Assembly (NCBI RefSeq): GCF_014695775.1
Contig: NZ_JACJOX010000021.1
Location: 1 to 32,546, forward strand
DNA length: 32,546 bases
Direction of reading: 5' to 3'
DNA from: Leptolyngbya sp. FACHB-60
GTDB taxonomy: Bacteria; Cyanobacteriota; Cyanobacteriia; Phormidesmidales; Phormidesmidaceae
The translations under genes and the position numbers were made by a program. This document shows, in pieces, positions 22,388-31,682 of this stretch. Within the stretch, counting starts at the first letter, position 1. Each line of letters opens with the position of its first letter. Under the pieces are notes generated by a model. That model saw only the letters and a program-made list of their open reading frames with translations, did not search any database and was not told where the DNA came from.

Positions 22388-23302
22388 ATGCACAACTTTT
22401 TACCCGTCGCCTATTTTGAAGGCCAGTTTTGCGACTTTAGCGACGCCAAACTTTCTATTGCCACTCACGCCCTGCACTACGGCACCGGGGCCTTTGGTGG
22501 GCTGCGCGGCATTCCTGACCCGGCAGGGAATGGGCGCATTTTGCTCTTTCGCCTCGATCGCCACTGCCAGCGCCTCAGCACCAGCGCCCGCCTGCTCAAC
22601 TATGACCTGCCCGCCGACAAAATTCGGGCGGTGATCGAAGATTTCGTCCGCAAAAACAGCCCCGACAAATCGTTCTACATTCGTCCCTTTGTCTACACCT
22701 CAGACCTGGGCATTTCGCCTCGGCTGCACAACGTCGAGAAAAGCTTTTTCGTCTACGGACTGGAACTGGGCGACTATCTCTCGCCCGAGGGCGTCACCTG
22801 CCGATTTAGCTCGTGGTATCGGCAAGAAGACCGCAGCCTGCCTCTGCGCGGCAAAATTAGCGGGGCCTACATTACCTCGTCGCTAGCCAAAACCGAGGCG
22901 GTTGAGTCGGGCTTTGACGAATCGATTTTGATGAATTCCCAGGGCAAGGTCAGCGAGGCCTCAGGCATGAACGTCTTCATCGTGCGCCATGGCAAGCTGA
23001 TCACCCCTGGCTATGAGCAAGATATTCTCGAAGGCATTACCCGAGACAGCATTCTCACTGTGGCCCGCAATTTGGGCATTGAGGTGGTCGAGCGCCCGGT
23101 CGATAAGTCAGAGCTGCTGATTGCCGATGAGGTATTTCTCAGCGGCACGGCGGCCAAAATCACCCCGGTCCGCAAGGTGGAGTCGTACAATCTGCCCACT
23201 AGCCGCCCCACCACCGATCGCCTGCGTGAAAAACTCACTGCCATCACTGAAGGGCAGGACGACGAGTATAAAGACTGGGTGTTTGCGATCGATTTGGGGT
23301 AG
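22388..23302 (+). CDS. ilvE: Branched-chain amino acid aminotransferase (IlvE-type)
   Basis: A 304-residue class IV (fold type IV) PLP enzyme that transfers the amino group between branched-chain amino acids and 2-oxoglutarate, the last step of Leu, Ile and Val synthesis. The family start MHNFLPVAYFEGQF sets ATG 22388; the frame is open upstream, but that part is unrelated. THALHYGTGAFGGLRGI is a conserved opening. The PLP lysine is K156 in RGKISGAY, and SEASGMNVFIV with GITRDSIL are the cofactor-contact regions. EVFLSGTAAKITPV near the end is also typical. D-amino-acid aminotransferase and ADC lyase share the fold, but the overall pattern favours BCAT. Confidence 0.92.
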   Translation: MHNFLPVAYFEGQFCDFSDAKLSIATHALHYGTGAFGGLRGIPDPAGNGRILLFRLDRHCQRLSTSARLLNYDLPADKIRAVIEDFVRKNSPDKSFYIRPFVYTSDLGISPRLHNVEKSFFVYGLELGDYLSPEGVTCRFSSWYRQEDRSLPLRGKISGAYITSSLAKTEAVESGFDESILMNSQGKVSEASGMNVFIVRHGKLITPGYEQDILEGITRDSILTVARNLGIEVVERPVDKSELLIADEVFLSGTAAKITPVRKVESYNLPTSRPTTDRLREKLTAITEGQDDEYKDWVFAIDLG

Positions 23303-23312
23303 ATTCCTCAGC

Positions 23313-23783
23313 TCACCCACCTAAAACTTTGCGAAACGTCACTTTGTCGTAGCCCGTTGCGTAGAAGTCGCGGATCCGCCCTTCCTCTTGATAGCTGCAG
23401 TTAGCATAAAACGTGCGTACGCGCTCAAAGTCAGGGGAACCAGAGGTTTCGACTATTAGCAGGCGTCCGCCCTGTGCCGCTAGCGTTTGCTCGACGTGGC
23501 GCAATAGTGCTGTCCCTCGCCCTTGTCCTTGGCGGCTAGGGTGAATAGCAATCAGCTGTAGATTCCAGGTCTGATCGGTCATTCGTTCTGGCTCGCAATA
23601 GGCAACCCCTACGGGCCCGCTGTCGTCGTCGGTTAGCCAAAAGGCCTTGCTAGCTGTGGTGTCGTCAAGGGAGTTGGCCAACAGGGTGCTTAACTCCTTG
23701 AGCTGGTGGGATTCAAACAGTCCGGTCGCGTTAGCTAGGGATATCAGATTGCTGGCGTCAGCGGTGATAGTGGGGCGAATCAT
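23313..23783 (-). CDS. GNAT family N-acetyltransferase
   Basis: A 156-residue GNAT protein. The acetyl-CoA-binding motif A is LQLIAIHPSRQGQGRGTALLRHVEQ, with the Q/R-x-x-G-x-G/A loop as RQGQGRG. The final strand and helix (FYANCSYQEEGRIRDFYATGYDKVTFRK) are typical. The substrate is not predictable; the family acetylates small molecules, peptides or protein N-termini. It is downstream of the phospholipase D gene on the same strand, separated by about 197 bases that hold an inverted-repeat element. Confidence 0.88.
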   Translation of the reverse strand: MIRPTITADASNLISLANATGLFESHQLKELSTLLANSLDDTTASKAFWLTDDDSGPVGVAYCEPERMTDQTWNLQLIAIHPSRQGQGRGTALLRHVEQTLAAQGGRLLIVETSGSPDFERVRTFYANCSYQEEGRIRDFYATGYDKVTFRKVLGG

Positions 23784-23786
23784 TCA

Positions 23787-23925
23787 AAAACTCAGGGTTT
23801 GCAGGGGTATAGGTAGCTGCTGGGTGACTGAAGTAGAATCGGCACCCGTCACAGCCCTAGGTTGTGACGCTTACAGCTTATGCTACAAGATGCTACATCC
23901 GCTTGCTTAAAATAGCCTGAGTTTT
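23787..23925. repeat. Inverted-repeat-bounded element upstream of GNAT gene
   Basis: AAAACTCAGG (23787-23796) and CCTGAGTTTT (23916-23925) are perfect 10-bp inverted ends enclosing 119 bp that contain a second dyad, GTCACA/TGTGAC (23848-23868). The element starts three bases upstream of the GNAT ATG. It could be a miniature mobile element or a long regulatory hairpin; no clear target duplication is visible. Confidence 0.4.
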
Positions 23926-23980
23926 GGAGAAAGCCTCTAAGGCTGGGGCACAGAGGTCGGCGATCGCGATCGCTCAGACC

Positions 23981-25303
23981 CTAGAGCAATTGCCTAAACA
24001 GCAGCGCCATTTGGCCCTTGATCTTTTCCGGGGTGGGTCGGTTCTGCCAATCGAGGTAGGAGATGCAGTAGCTGTTGGCCATAGCATCGATAAAAAACTG
24101 CTCGACCTGGCGGGCCAGCTCGGGATAGGCACCCGAAATATTTAGCTCGTCGTTGTGGAAATAGCTGCGGGGGTCGAAGTTAGCGCTGCCGGTGCTAACC
24201 CAACCGTCATCCACCAGCACAAATTTGGCGTGCATCATGCTGGGCTGATACTCACAAATTTTGATGCCGGCTTTGAGTAGAGGGCCATACAGGCCACGAC
24301 TGGCCAGGTGCACCATTGTTTTGTCAGTGGCCGCCCCCATGGTGAGAATGCGAACATCCACGCCTTTTTGGCAGGCGCAGATCAGGGCTTGGGTAGTGTC
24401 ATCGTCGGGCACAAGGTAGGGGCTGCCGATCCACAGCCGCTTTTTAGCTGCCAGAATGTGGAGCTGCATCAGCAGCCGCATGGAAGATTCGTTGAGGCTA
24501 GAGGTGTTGTCGGTAATGTAAAGCGGCGTGGATCCGTGCTTTTGCACCGAATGCAGACCTTGCTTGAGGTCGATGCACCCCCCAGCACAGGACCAGTTTT
24601 GCAGAAATTTGCCCTGGAGCAGGCTCACCACTTCGCCTTCGTAGGCCACTTCAAAGTCGAGCCAGGGGGCTCTGTCATGCTCAAAGGCAACCCCATCCCA
24701 AAAGTCAGATACACCGGCTCCGCCAATAAACACCCGGCGGCCGTCAACGATCAGCAGTTTGCGGTGCGATCGCGAGTTGTACTCCAAGGGGGCGCGCCAG
24801 TCGAGCGGCCGAAAGAACTGAATTTCAACCCCAACGTTTCTTAGCCGCTGCCAGTATTTTTCTGGCATTGCTTTAGTGCCCTGGTGGTCGAGCAGGAGTT
24901 GCACCGTCACCCCAGCCATAGCGCGATCGGCAACCACCTCGGCAAAGGCATCGGTCCGGCGGCCCGGCGTCATAAAGTAGGTTTCGTACTGAATCAGGTG
25001 ATCGGCACCGGCCATGGCGGTGTTGCGGGCCGCATAGACATCGTCGATCTCGCGCCAAAAACCCACCAGGTGCCCGGTGGTGTCGGCAGAGTTGGCTAAC
25101 CCCTCTAGACTGAGAGCAAAACAGGGGTCATCTAAGCTAGGTACGTTACTGATCGTGCAGGTTGAGGCTTGGCGAAAGCTACCCCTGAGATACCCATAGC
25201 TGACCAGCACTAGCACCAGCAGCACCACCCCAACCCCTAACCACCACAGCCACACAGGCGGAGGCTCTCCATCAGAGTCAGAGTCTTCGGGCGAGGTAGG
25301 CAT
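23981..25303 (-). CDS. Phospholipase D/cardiolipin synthase-like protein
   Basis: A 440-residue PLD-superfamily protein. A single membrane anchor at about 17-40 (VWLWWLGVGVVLLVLVLVSYG) places the catalytic domain outside the cytoplasm or on the membrane face. Both HKD motifs are complete: the first in SHRKLLIVDGRRVFIGG and the second in MHAKFVLVDDGWVSTGSANFDPRS, each H-x-K-x4-D. Enzymes with this layout include cardiolipin synthases and phospholipases D. The short acidic N-terminus (PTSPEDSDSDGEPPP) is unusual but plausible. ATG 25303 gives an intact anchor. The substrate cannot be fixed from sequence; cardiolipin-synthase-like is the best general label. Confidence 0.88.
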   Translation of the reverse strand: MPTSPEDSDSDGEPPPVWLWWLGVGVVLLVLVLVSYGYLRGSFRQASTCTISNVPSLDDPCFALSLEGLANSADTTGHLVGFWREIDDVYAARNTAMAGADHLIQYETYFMTPGRRTDAFAEVVADRAMAGVTVQLLLDHQGTKAMPEKYWQRLRNVGVEIQFFRPLDWRAPLEYNSRSHRKLLIVDGRRVFIGGAGVSDFWDGVAFEHDRAPWLDFEVAYEGEVVSLLQGKFLQNWSCAGGCIDLKQGLHSVQKHGSTPLYITDNTSSLNESSMRLLMQLHILAAKKRLWIGSPYLVPDDDTTQALICACQKGVDVRILTMGAATDKTMVHLASRGLYGPLLKAGIKICEYQPSMMHAKFVLVDDGWVSTGSANFDPRSYFHNDELNISGAYPELARQVEQFFIDAMANSYCISYLDWQNRPTPEKIKGQMALLFRQLL

Positions 25304-25414
25304 CGCAATTGTTACCGTGACGACACTAAGCTCTCAGCATAGTCACTTACCTATGTCTAATATCTCTATCCAGAGGAACAGCCCTAGGGCCGTAGACACT
25401 TCAGCTACAATTGA

Positions 25415-26704
25415 TTATGCTACCGACCGCGACGGCAGCACCCGACTTAGCACCACGTAGATTACCAGGGCCGACACAATGCCGTTAACGGGCACAATGC
25501 CCCAGCCAGCCAGGCCGGTGAGGTAGGCGCTCGCTGAGGCCCCTAGGTAGGCAATTACTCCAGGCCAGTTAAAAGCGGGCTGAGGAGTTTCCAATGAAGG
25601 AAACTGCCCCCGACGATAGATCCAGTAGTCGGCCATGATAATGCCACCAATGGGCGGAATAAATGTACCGAGCAAAATCAGGTACTGCACCAACCCTTCA
25701 TAAATACCGCCCCAGGCCATAAACAGCGCAATGGTCGCGCCTCCCAGCACAAACAGAGTGCGGCGACCAGAGCGAAACATATTTGACCCAGCGATGGAGA
25801 AGGCGTAGATGGTATTGTCCTGGGTCGTCCACATATTCAAAAAGAACAGAATCAGCCCACCGACCACTAGACCCTGCTGAGCCATCACCTTAACAATGTC
25901 GGGCTCGCCGTAGACCTTGGCGCAAAATGCCCCCGAAAAAATCAAAAAGCCGTTGCCCAAAAAGAAGGCGATCAGCGTGGCAATAAAGCCCATCTTGCCG
26001 TTTTTGGCAAACCGGCTCCAGTTGGTGGCCTGGGTACCGCCTGAGACAAAGGTGCCCACAATGATGGTAATGGCAGCGCCCAGGGGCAGGGGGTCGGCGA
26101 TCGCCGCCTGCTGCAAACCGGTAAAGCCGCCCACATCGCGCGAGGCCACCGTTAAACTCATCAGCATTAGCAGCACCATGGCGGGCACCGCCACCCGACT
26201 CAGCCAGTCCATCGCCTGATAGCCAAAGTAGGCGGTCGAGCAAAAGGCGTAGGTGAAAAATAAGATAATCAGCCAGTTCCAAGACTCGGGCACCCCGGCC
26301 AGGGTGTTGAGCAGTTGCGCCATCAGCGCCGAGCCCCAGGCGTACCAGCCAATCTGCGTAAAGCCCAGAATAAAATCAACCCAGCGCGAGCCCACATTAC
26401 CGAAGCTAAACCGCGCCATCAGCACCGTCGAGAGACCGGTTTGGCCCGCAATGTAGCCCAGCAGCGCCGCATACAACCCCAAAATTAGGTTGCCAATGAC
26501 GATTAGCGCTACCAAGTTCGGCCAAAACTGAAACGACGGGCCGATTAACCCACCGGCAAACAGCGTGCCCGAGTACAGCGTAAAACCTACCAAAATCGGG
26601 GCCAGGGAAATCAGCGATCGCCGCGACACTTCAGGTACGGGGCTAAGCGGATAGTCTTCAGTAGCTTTGCCCTGGGACACAAATGATTCGGTAGTAGTAG
26701 ACAT
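25415..26704 (-). CDS. CodB-type nucleobase permease (NCS1 family)
   Basis: A 429-residue permease of the nucleobase:cation symporter-1 family, closest by eye to cytosine permease CodB. Family features are the N-terminal LAPILVGFTLYSGTLFAGG, the GNLILGLYAALLGYIAGQTGLST loop, ARFSFG, TQIGWYAWG, the NMWTTQDNTIYA segment and the IPPIGGIIMADYW end. About twelve hydrophobic segments are visible. No cytosine deaminase gene is adjacent, so the substrate (cytosine or a related purine or pyrimidine) is uncertain. ATG 26704 (MSTTTESF) is preferred over the longer frame starting at 26746, which adds an unlikely hydrophobic leader. Confidence 0.88.
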   Translation of the reverse strand: MSTTTESFVSQGKATEDYPLSPVPEVSRRSLISLAPILVGFTLYSGTLFAGGLIGPSFQFWPNLVALIVIGNLILGLYAALLGYIAGQTGLSTVLMARFSFGNVGSRWVDFILGFTQIGWYAWGSALMAQLLNTLAGVPESWNWLIILFFTYAFCSTAYFGYQAMDWLSRVAVPAMVLLMLMSLTVASRDVGGFTGLQQAAIADPLPLGAAITIIVGTFVSGGTQATNWSRFAKNGKMGFIATLIAFFLGNGFLIFSGAFCAKVYGEPDIVKVMAQQGLVVGGLILFFLNMWTTQDNTIYAFSIAGSNMFRSGRRTLFVLGGATIALFMAWGGIYEGLVQYLILLGTFIPPIGGIIMADYWIYRRGQFPSLETPQPAFNWPGVIAYLGASASAYLTGLAGWGIVPVNGIVSALVIYVVLSRVLPSRSVA

Positions 26705-26878
26705 AAATACAAAGAGCGCTTTGACCGCATTGTAAGGATAGGCCAAAGCGCAAACAGTGTTTCAAAAAACATTTAGGCAGCCGCTATTTCTGACCGTTTG
26801 CTAGGTAAGCAAAGTTCGCAGAGATTCAGAGGCCTTTTCTTAGTTCAGGTCGATTCCTGCGATCTGACACACCATCGT

Positions 26879-27577
26879 CTAGGGTGCTGGCGGCAAACTC
26901 CCCGAGGTGCCGCCCTGACCTGCTAGACGATTTTTCATCGCCGCTAGCTCGTTATCCACCGTGGTCGACCCGCCTTCAAGGGCAGCGAACTGGCGCTCTA
27001 GAGGATCGCCGCTGAGTTCTTCGAGGGCTTCAGATTTTGCTTCTAGCTCCATCACCCGCTCTTCCATGCGCTCAAACGCGGCGATCGAGCCGCCCGTGCC
27101 CGTCTGTCCCAGCATGTCTTGAATGCGCTGGGAGGCCTCGGCCGAGCGGGCGCGAGCGATGTACAGGTCTTTCTTGGTGCGGGCGTCAGAAATTTTGGCC
27201 TCTAGCCGCCGCATGTTGTTCTTGAGACCGTTGACCACATCGCGCTGCTGATCGAGCTGGGCATCCATGGCTTGGGCCGATTGCAGGTAGGTTTGGCGGC
27301 GGGTGAGGGCCTGGCGAGCCAGGTCTTCTTCGCCCTTTTGAATCGCAAGTTCGGCGCGGTTATACCACTCCTGGGCGGTCGATTTGGCCTGGGAACTCTG
27401 GCGCTCGGTGCGCTTTTGGGTGGCGATCGCCTGGGCCACCGCCTGGCGCAGCTGAATCAGATTGGCCTGCATATCAGCCATTGCCTGTTCCAGCACCTTT
27501 TCGGGGTCTTCGGCCTGGTTGACGGCGCTACTTAGATTACCCCGCAGAAGTCGCCATAACCGATCAAAGAACCCCAT
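26879..27577 (-). CDS. PspA/IM30 (Vipp1-like) membrane-stress protein
   Basis: A 232-residue ESCRT-III-like protein of the PspA/Vipp1 family, which forms rods and rings on the inner face of membranes and helps maintain membrane integrity. The start MGFFDRLWRLLRGNLSSAVNQAEDP is the membrane-binding helix, and EKVLEQAMADMQANLIQLRQAV follows. The rest is long coiled coil ending in FERMEERVMELEAKSEAL and LAAMKNRLAG. After that only a short Gly/Ser/Pro tail remains. The extra C-terminal helix of classical cyanobacterial Vipp1 is missing, so this is a PspA-type or a shortened Vipp1. ATG 27577 is chosen because GGGAGAG sits 6-7 bases upstream and the family begins there. Confidence 0.92.
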   Translation of the reverse strand: MGFFDRLWRLLRGNLSSAVNQAEDPEKVLEQAMADMQANLIQLRQAVAQAIATQKRTERQSSQAKSTAQEWYNRAELAIQKGEEDLARQALTRRQTYLQSAQAMDAQLDQQRDVVNGLKNNMRRLEAKISDARTKKDLYIARARSAEASQRIQDMLGQTGTGGSIAAFERMEERVMELEAKSEALEELSGDPLERQFAALEGGSTTVDNELAAMKNRLAGQGGTSGSLPPAP

Positions 27578-27650
27578 CGAGTCTCTCCCACAACGGTGAT
27601 TTGCTTCAGCATAACAGGCGGGTAGAGAGGTGGCGAAATGAGGAAAGTGG

Positions 27651-27737
27651 GGAAGGTGAGGAAAGTTAAAACGATAAGCTAACGTCTCCAAATCTTAGAG
27701 ATTTAAGCTCCCCATCTCCCTTACCTCCTCACCTTCC
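27651..27737. repeat. Inverted repeat upstream of the PspA gene
   Basis: GGAAGGTGAGG (27651-27661) and CCTCACCTTCC (27727-27737) are an 11-bp perfect inverted repeat spanning the gap between the SPOR-like gene stop and the PspA gene start. It can form a hairpin that ends the former or controls the latter; a repeat-derived origin is also possible. Confidence 0.5.
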
Positions 27738-29149
27738 TAAGGTGAAATCACCTGCGCCGGAATCCCCTGTCCCTCGAGCTCATTCACCAGGTTTTGGGCC
27801 GATGACGGCTGAGAAAACGCACCCATCTGAATGCGGGTGCCGCCAGAAAAATCGCGCACATAGGCATCACCCACCGCGCTGCGGGCCGATTCTAGCGACT
27901 GGGTGCCGTTGTAGTCAGTCACCACGTAGTAGCTAGGAGCTGCCGCCTGGGGTGGGGCTTGGGTAATGGGGGCCGGAGGCGCTACAGCAGGAGGGGCCAC
28001 CGGGGCCGGGGGTGCTGCTGAGGCTCGGTTTGCGGCTAGGGGTTGAGGAGGCCGGGCAGGGGCGGCAGGGGGCGCTACCCGAACGGGAGAGGCAGCCACA
28101 GGAGCAGGAGCCGATCGCGTCGGAGCAGGGGCCGATCGCGCCGGAGCAGCGGTCACGGCAGGCCTAGGGCTAACAGCTGCTCTAGGAGCGGTCACAATTT
28201 CGGCTCGCAGTACTCCACCGCTGCCCCCCGCTGGGGTAAGCACGCCGGGGCGAGGGCCTGTGGTTCTGGGTTCACCAGGGCGCTGGTCGTTGGTAGGCAA
28301 GGGCTGCCCCCCGACCATTGCGGGTGCAGTGGTTGGGGGTAGAGCTGCGGACGCAGCAGGCGATTTGGGTGAATTGGCGGAGGGTAGGGTGCTGATGTTG
28401 TTCAGATCGAGGGAGGCAAACTCTTTTTCTGACAAATCGGGACCGAGGGGTTTGAAGCCTGACTCGGCCTGACTACCCAGGCTATCGAGAGCTACGGAGT
28501 CGGCATTATCTACTGGGGCGGGGTCGCCCTTGAATCGGCGGGTAATGGCGTTGTCGGTCAGGTGCTGTATGGCCTCAGGTGACGTGACCAAGTAGCCAAA
28601 GCCAGCGCTAGTTACCAGCAGTAGCAGTAGGGCACCGACCCCCAGGGGAGTGGTTAACTGTCGTCTTAAAGAGGGCGTGTAGTCTGGCTCGCGATCGTGG
28701 GGGGCAGCGGTGGGCAGGCTGCCCAACAGCGCCTCAGTACTTTCTAGATAGTCTTCTGGGGACGGGCGATAGGTGGTTATGGTGCCGCCGTGGCTCATGC
28801 GCACCTGGTGGACAGAGGCCTGTGGCGGGTAAGTCTGCGCGTTGGGTGCTGACGACTGCCCCAAAATTTCTTCCAGGCGGGCGTTGGGGGGTGGAGCTGC
28901 CGCTGCTGCCGCACCTGCTGCCGCTGTAGATTTGACAGTGATTAAATCGATGGGCTTGCGGTGAGTTCGCAGCTGTAGGCGAGCCGGGGTAGGGGTCGCC
29001 TGACCCGATCGCGCTTGTCGGTAGCGGTGCAGCTCGTCATCCAGGTTGAGGTTGAGACTTTCTACCGCCCGCTGCAGGCGAAGGTGTGACTCGCTGGCGG
29101 GGGCAAAAGTCTCGGGTCTGGTGGATAGACCAGAGGGCAATTGCGTCAT
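27737..29149 (-). CDS. SPOR-like cell-envelope protein, proline/alanine-rich
   Basis: A 470-residue protein with a cytoplasmic N-terminal part, one membrane segment (LGVGALLLLLVTSAGFGYLV, about 170-188), a long Pro/Ala-rich linker (about 260-400), and a C-terminal SPOR-like domain. The last comprises YYVVTDYNG, then DAYVRDFSGGTRIQMGAFSQ and AQNLVNELEGQGIPAQVIS. SPOR domains bind denuded peptidoglycan, usually at division sites, so a wall or septum role is likely. The start is ATG 29149, with GGGAG nine bases upstream; ATG 29158 sits too close to that site. The low-complexity linker makes homology elsewhere in the protein weak. Confidence 0.82.
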   Translation of the reverse strand: MTQLPSGLSTRPETFAPASESHLRLQRAVESLNLNLDDELHRYRQARSGQATPTPARLQLRTHRKPIDLITVKSTAAAGAAAAAAPPPNARLEEILGQSSAPNAQTYPPQASVHQVRMSHGGTITTYRPSPEDYLESTEALLGSLPTAAPHDREPDYTPSLRRQLTTPLGVGALLLLLVTSAGFGYLVTSPEAIQHLTDNAITRRFKGDPAPVDNADSVALDSLGSQAESGFKPLGPDLSEKEFASLDLNNISTLPSANSPKSPAASAALPPTTAPAMVGGQPLPTNDQRPGEPRTTGPRPGVLTPAGGSGGVLRAEIVTAPRAAVSPRPAVTAAPARSAPAPTRSAPAPVAASPVRVAPPAAPARPPQPLAANRASAAPPAPVAPPAVAPPAPITQAPPQAAAPSYYVVTDYNGTQSLESARSAVGDAYVRDFSGGTRIQMGAFSQPSSAQNLVNELEGQGIPAQVISP

Positions 29150-29361
29150 GGTTCTCATCTCCCTGGATGTAGCACTGATTAATACTACTGATTTCTCAAA
29201 AATTGGCAACTAAAAACTGAGAAAAGCAACCAATGGGGCTTCCCATGGCCAAAGCGATGACCAGTTCTAGCTACTGGACAACGCCTGTGGGGCTGTGAGT
29301 CAAGGTTGGAGTTCGGGTTTTCTAAATGTAACAACTGGCTGCAGGGTGCAGAGAGATTTTT

Positions 29362-31674
29362 ATGGACGGAATTGCCGGATCGCTATGGGCTGGCGCATAC
29401 TGCGTTGGGTTGCTTTGGGTCAGTCTTTGGGTACGTCATTTAGGGTTGAATCTCTGGGTTGGGGTGGCTGTTGCCGGTATCGGAGCGATCGCGGTGACAG
29501 GGTTGGCGGCGCTGATGCTGCCCCATCGCTGGCGACGCGGGCCAACGGCGGCGCTGTGGCTGGGGGCTGGAGCGATCGCCCTCCTAGCTGCCCTCAACTA
29601 CGGCCTGCGCTACCCAGCCCCTGGCCCCCTCGATATCAGCGCCCTGCTGAGCCAAGGCGAGACGGCTGGAGCGCAGCAGATTGTATGGGGCGAGGTGCAG
29701 ACGCTTCCCCGCCTGACCCGCAGTGGTCGAGGGCAGTTTTGGCTGACCACCGACCAGGTGCGCCGGTTAGATGCTCAAAACAATCCCCTAGGCCCCCGAG
29801 GGATTGTTCGTGGTCGGCTCTACGTCACTGTGTCAGTTGAGCAAAGTGAGGGCCTCTTTCCGGGACAGCGGGTGCAGGTGCAGGGCAAACTCTACGAACC
29901 GGCCCTGCCCAAAAACCCCAATGCGTTTAATTTTCGTCAGTATTTAGCTAGCCAGCGCTGTTTTGCCGGGTTTGCGGGCGATCGGATTCTGCCCGACCAG
30001 GATCAGTCGCCGCCCGGGTGGGCACTGTGGCGGCTGCGGCTGCGGATCGCCCGCGCCCAATCGGCTCGGCTGGGTATTCCGGCTGGGCCTCTGGTTAGCG
30101 CCATGGCTCTGGGCCGCCAGGCGGTGAATGTGCCCTACGACATTCAAGATATGTTTATGCAGGCGGGTATGGCCCACACGCTGGCCGCCAGCGGGTTTCA
30201 GGTGTCGCTGATCTTGGGGGTGGTGCTAGCGATCATGGGTCATCGGGCGATCGCGTCTCGGCTGCCCTACCCGGTGACAACCAAGGTAATCGCCGGGGGA
30301 ACAGCGCTGGTGGTATTTGTGCTGCTGACCGGTGTTCAGCCCAGCGTTATGCGGGCGGCGGTCATGGGGGCTGGGGTGTTGGCAGGTATCGCCCTAGAGC
30401 GCAGCATTAAACCCCTGGGCTGTTTGCTGCTGGCGGTCACCCTGCTGCTGCTGTTGAACCCGACATGGATTGACGACATTGGCTTTCGCCTCAGCGTAAT
30501 GGCTACCCTAGGCCTGATGGTGGCGGTGACGCCAATCACAGAAAAGCTGGAGTGGCTGCCGACCACGCTGGCGGCGGTAGCGGCGGTGCCCCTGGCCGCT
30601 TACCTATGGACAGTTCCCCTTGCCTTGTTCTATTTCAACACTCTCACCACCTACAGCATCCTGTTGAATATCGTGACCACGCCCCTGGTGATGGTAATCA
30701 GTTTGGGCGGTATGGCCAGTGGGCTGGCCGCAGCGGCCTGGCCCTGGCTGGGGGGTTTACTAGCCTGGCCTCTGTGGCTGCCAACCCAGCTACTGATTGC
30801 CCTAGTGCGGTGGGAGGTGGGCCTACCCGGCAGCGCCCTGGCGACAGGTCACATTTCCCTGGTGCAGATGTTTGCCCTCTACGGGCTTTTCTGGATCTGG
30901 GGTTGGGGTGCGGTGCAGCGGCGAGGGCTGGTCGCCCTGCTGATTGTTGTTGTGGCCTTGGGCCCGCTGCTGTACCGAGGGGCAACGCTGTCTCAGGTGA
31001 CGGTGTTGGCGGCGGGCAACGATGCGGTGATGGTGGTGCAGGATGGGCGATCGCCCTTAGTAGTCAACAGTGGTACCGACGACACCGCCTTCTATACCGT
31101 GGTGCCCTTTCTGCGGCAGGCGGGCATTAACCAGCTCACCAGCGCCATTCACGGTGACGACAGCGATCGCGATAACTGGCTCACCATTGCCGACAAAACT
31201 CCAATTCGCAATTTCTATGGGGCCAGCGCGGCCCTGGCGGTGGCCCCGGCAGTCAAACAGTTCCACCCGCTGACCGCAGGCCAAGTGCAGCCGGTGAACC
31301 GCCAGCGAGTGCAGTACCTACAGGATGGGGCGCGAGGGCTACGGTTAGATTTGCTGCACCGGCAAAACTGGCTGCTGTTGCCTGAGCTATCCCCCGAGCA
31401 GCAGATGCCCTGGGTAGCGGCGCACCCTGGGCTGCAAAGCGAGGTGCTGTGGTGGCATGGAGAAGCGCTGGCGGAGGAGGTGATTACCGCGATTGGGCCA
31501 AAGGTGGCGATCGCCTCTGCTCCCCGCATCGATGAGACCACCGAGCAGCTGTTGCGCGATCGCGGTATTCAGGTTTTCTGTACCGAGCGCGACGGAGCCA
31601 TCACTTGGAACCCGCGACAAGGCTACCGAGCCTACCTGGCAACGCGATCGCATCCCATTGCCTCGCTGGAATAA
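29362..31674 (+). CDS. comEC: ComEC/Rec2 DNA-uptake channel protein
   Basis: A 770-residue polytopic protein of the ComEC/Rec2 family, which forms the channel for single-stranded DNA across the inner membrane in natural transformation. The N-terminal membrane part and DUF4131-like region run to about 190. The competence domain (SAMALGRQ, MFMQAGMAHTLAASGFQV, then many hydrophobic segments) covers about 240-520. The C-terminal region (about 545-770) corresponds to the metallo-beta-lactamase-like part. However, the metal motif HxHxDH is degenerate (HGDDSDRDNW from H597), so nuclease activity is doubtful. ATG 29362 has GAGAG six bases upstream. The gene diverges from the SPOR-like gene; other competence genes are not in view. 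Confidence 0.92.
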   Translation: MDGIAGSLWAGAYCVGLLWVSLWVRHLGLNLWVGVAVAGIGAIAVTGLAALMLPHRWRRGPTAALWLGAGAIALLAALNYGLRYPAPGPLDISALLSQGETAGAQQIVWGEVQTLPRLTRSGRGQFWLTTDQVRRLDAQNNPLGPRGIVRGRLYVTVSVEQSEGLFPGQRVQVQGKLYEPALPKNPNAFNFRQYLASQRCFAGFAGDRILPDQDQSPPGWALWRLRLRIARAQSARLGIPAGPLVSAMALGRQAVNVPYDIQDMFMQAGMAHTLAASGFQVSLILGVVLAIMGHRAIASRLPYPVTTKVIAGGTALVVFVLLTGVQPSVMRAAVMGAGVLAGIALERSIKPLGCLLLAVTLLLLLNPTWIDDIGFRLSVMATLGLMVAVTPITEKLEWLPTTLAAVAAVPLAAYLWTVPLALFYFNTLTTYSILLNIVTTPLVMVISLGGMASGLAAAAWPWLGGLLAWPLWLPTQLLIALVRWEVGLPGSALATGHISLVQMFALYGLFWIWGWGAVQRRGLVALLIVVVALGPLLYRGATLSQVTVLAAGNDAVMVVQDGRSPLVVNSGTDDTAFYTVVPFLRQAGINQLTSAIHGDDSDRDNWLTIADKTPIRNFYGASAALAVAPAVKQFHPLTAGQVQPVNRQRVQYLQDGARGLRLDLLHRQNWLLLPELSPEQQMPWVAAHPGLQSEVLWWHGEALAEEVITAIGPKVAIASAPRIDETTEQLLRDRGIQVFCTERDGAITWNPRQGYRAYLATRSHPIASLE

Positions 31675-31682
31675 AAAACCAC

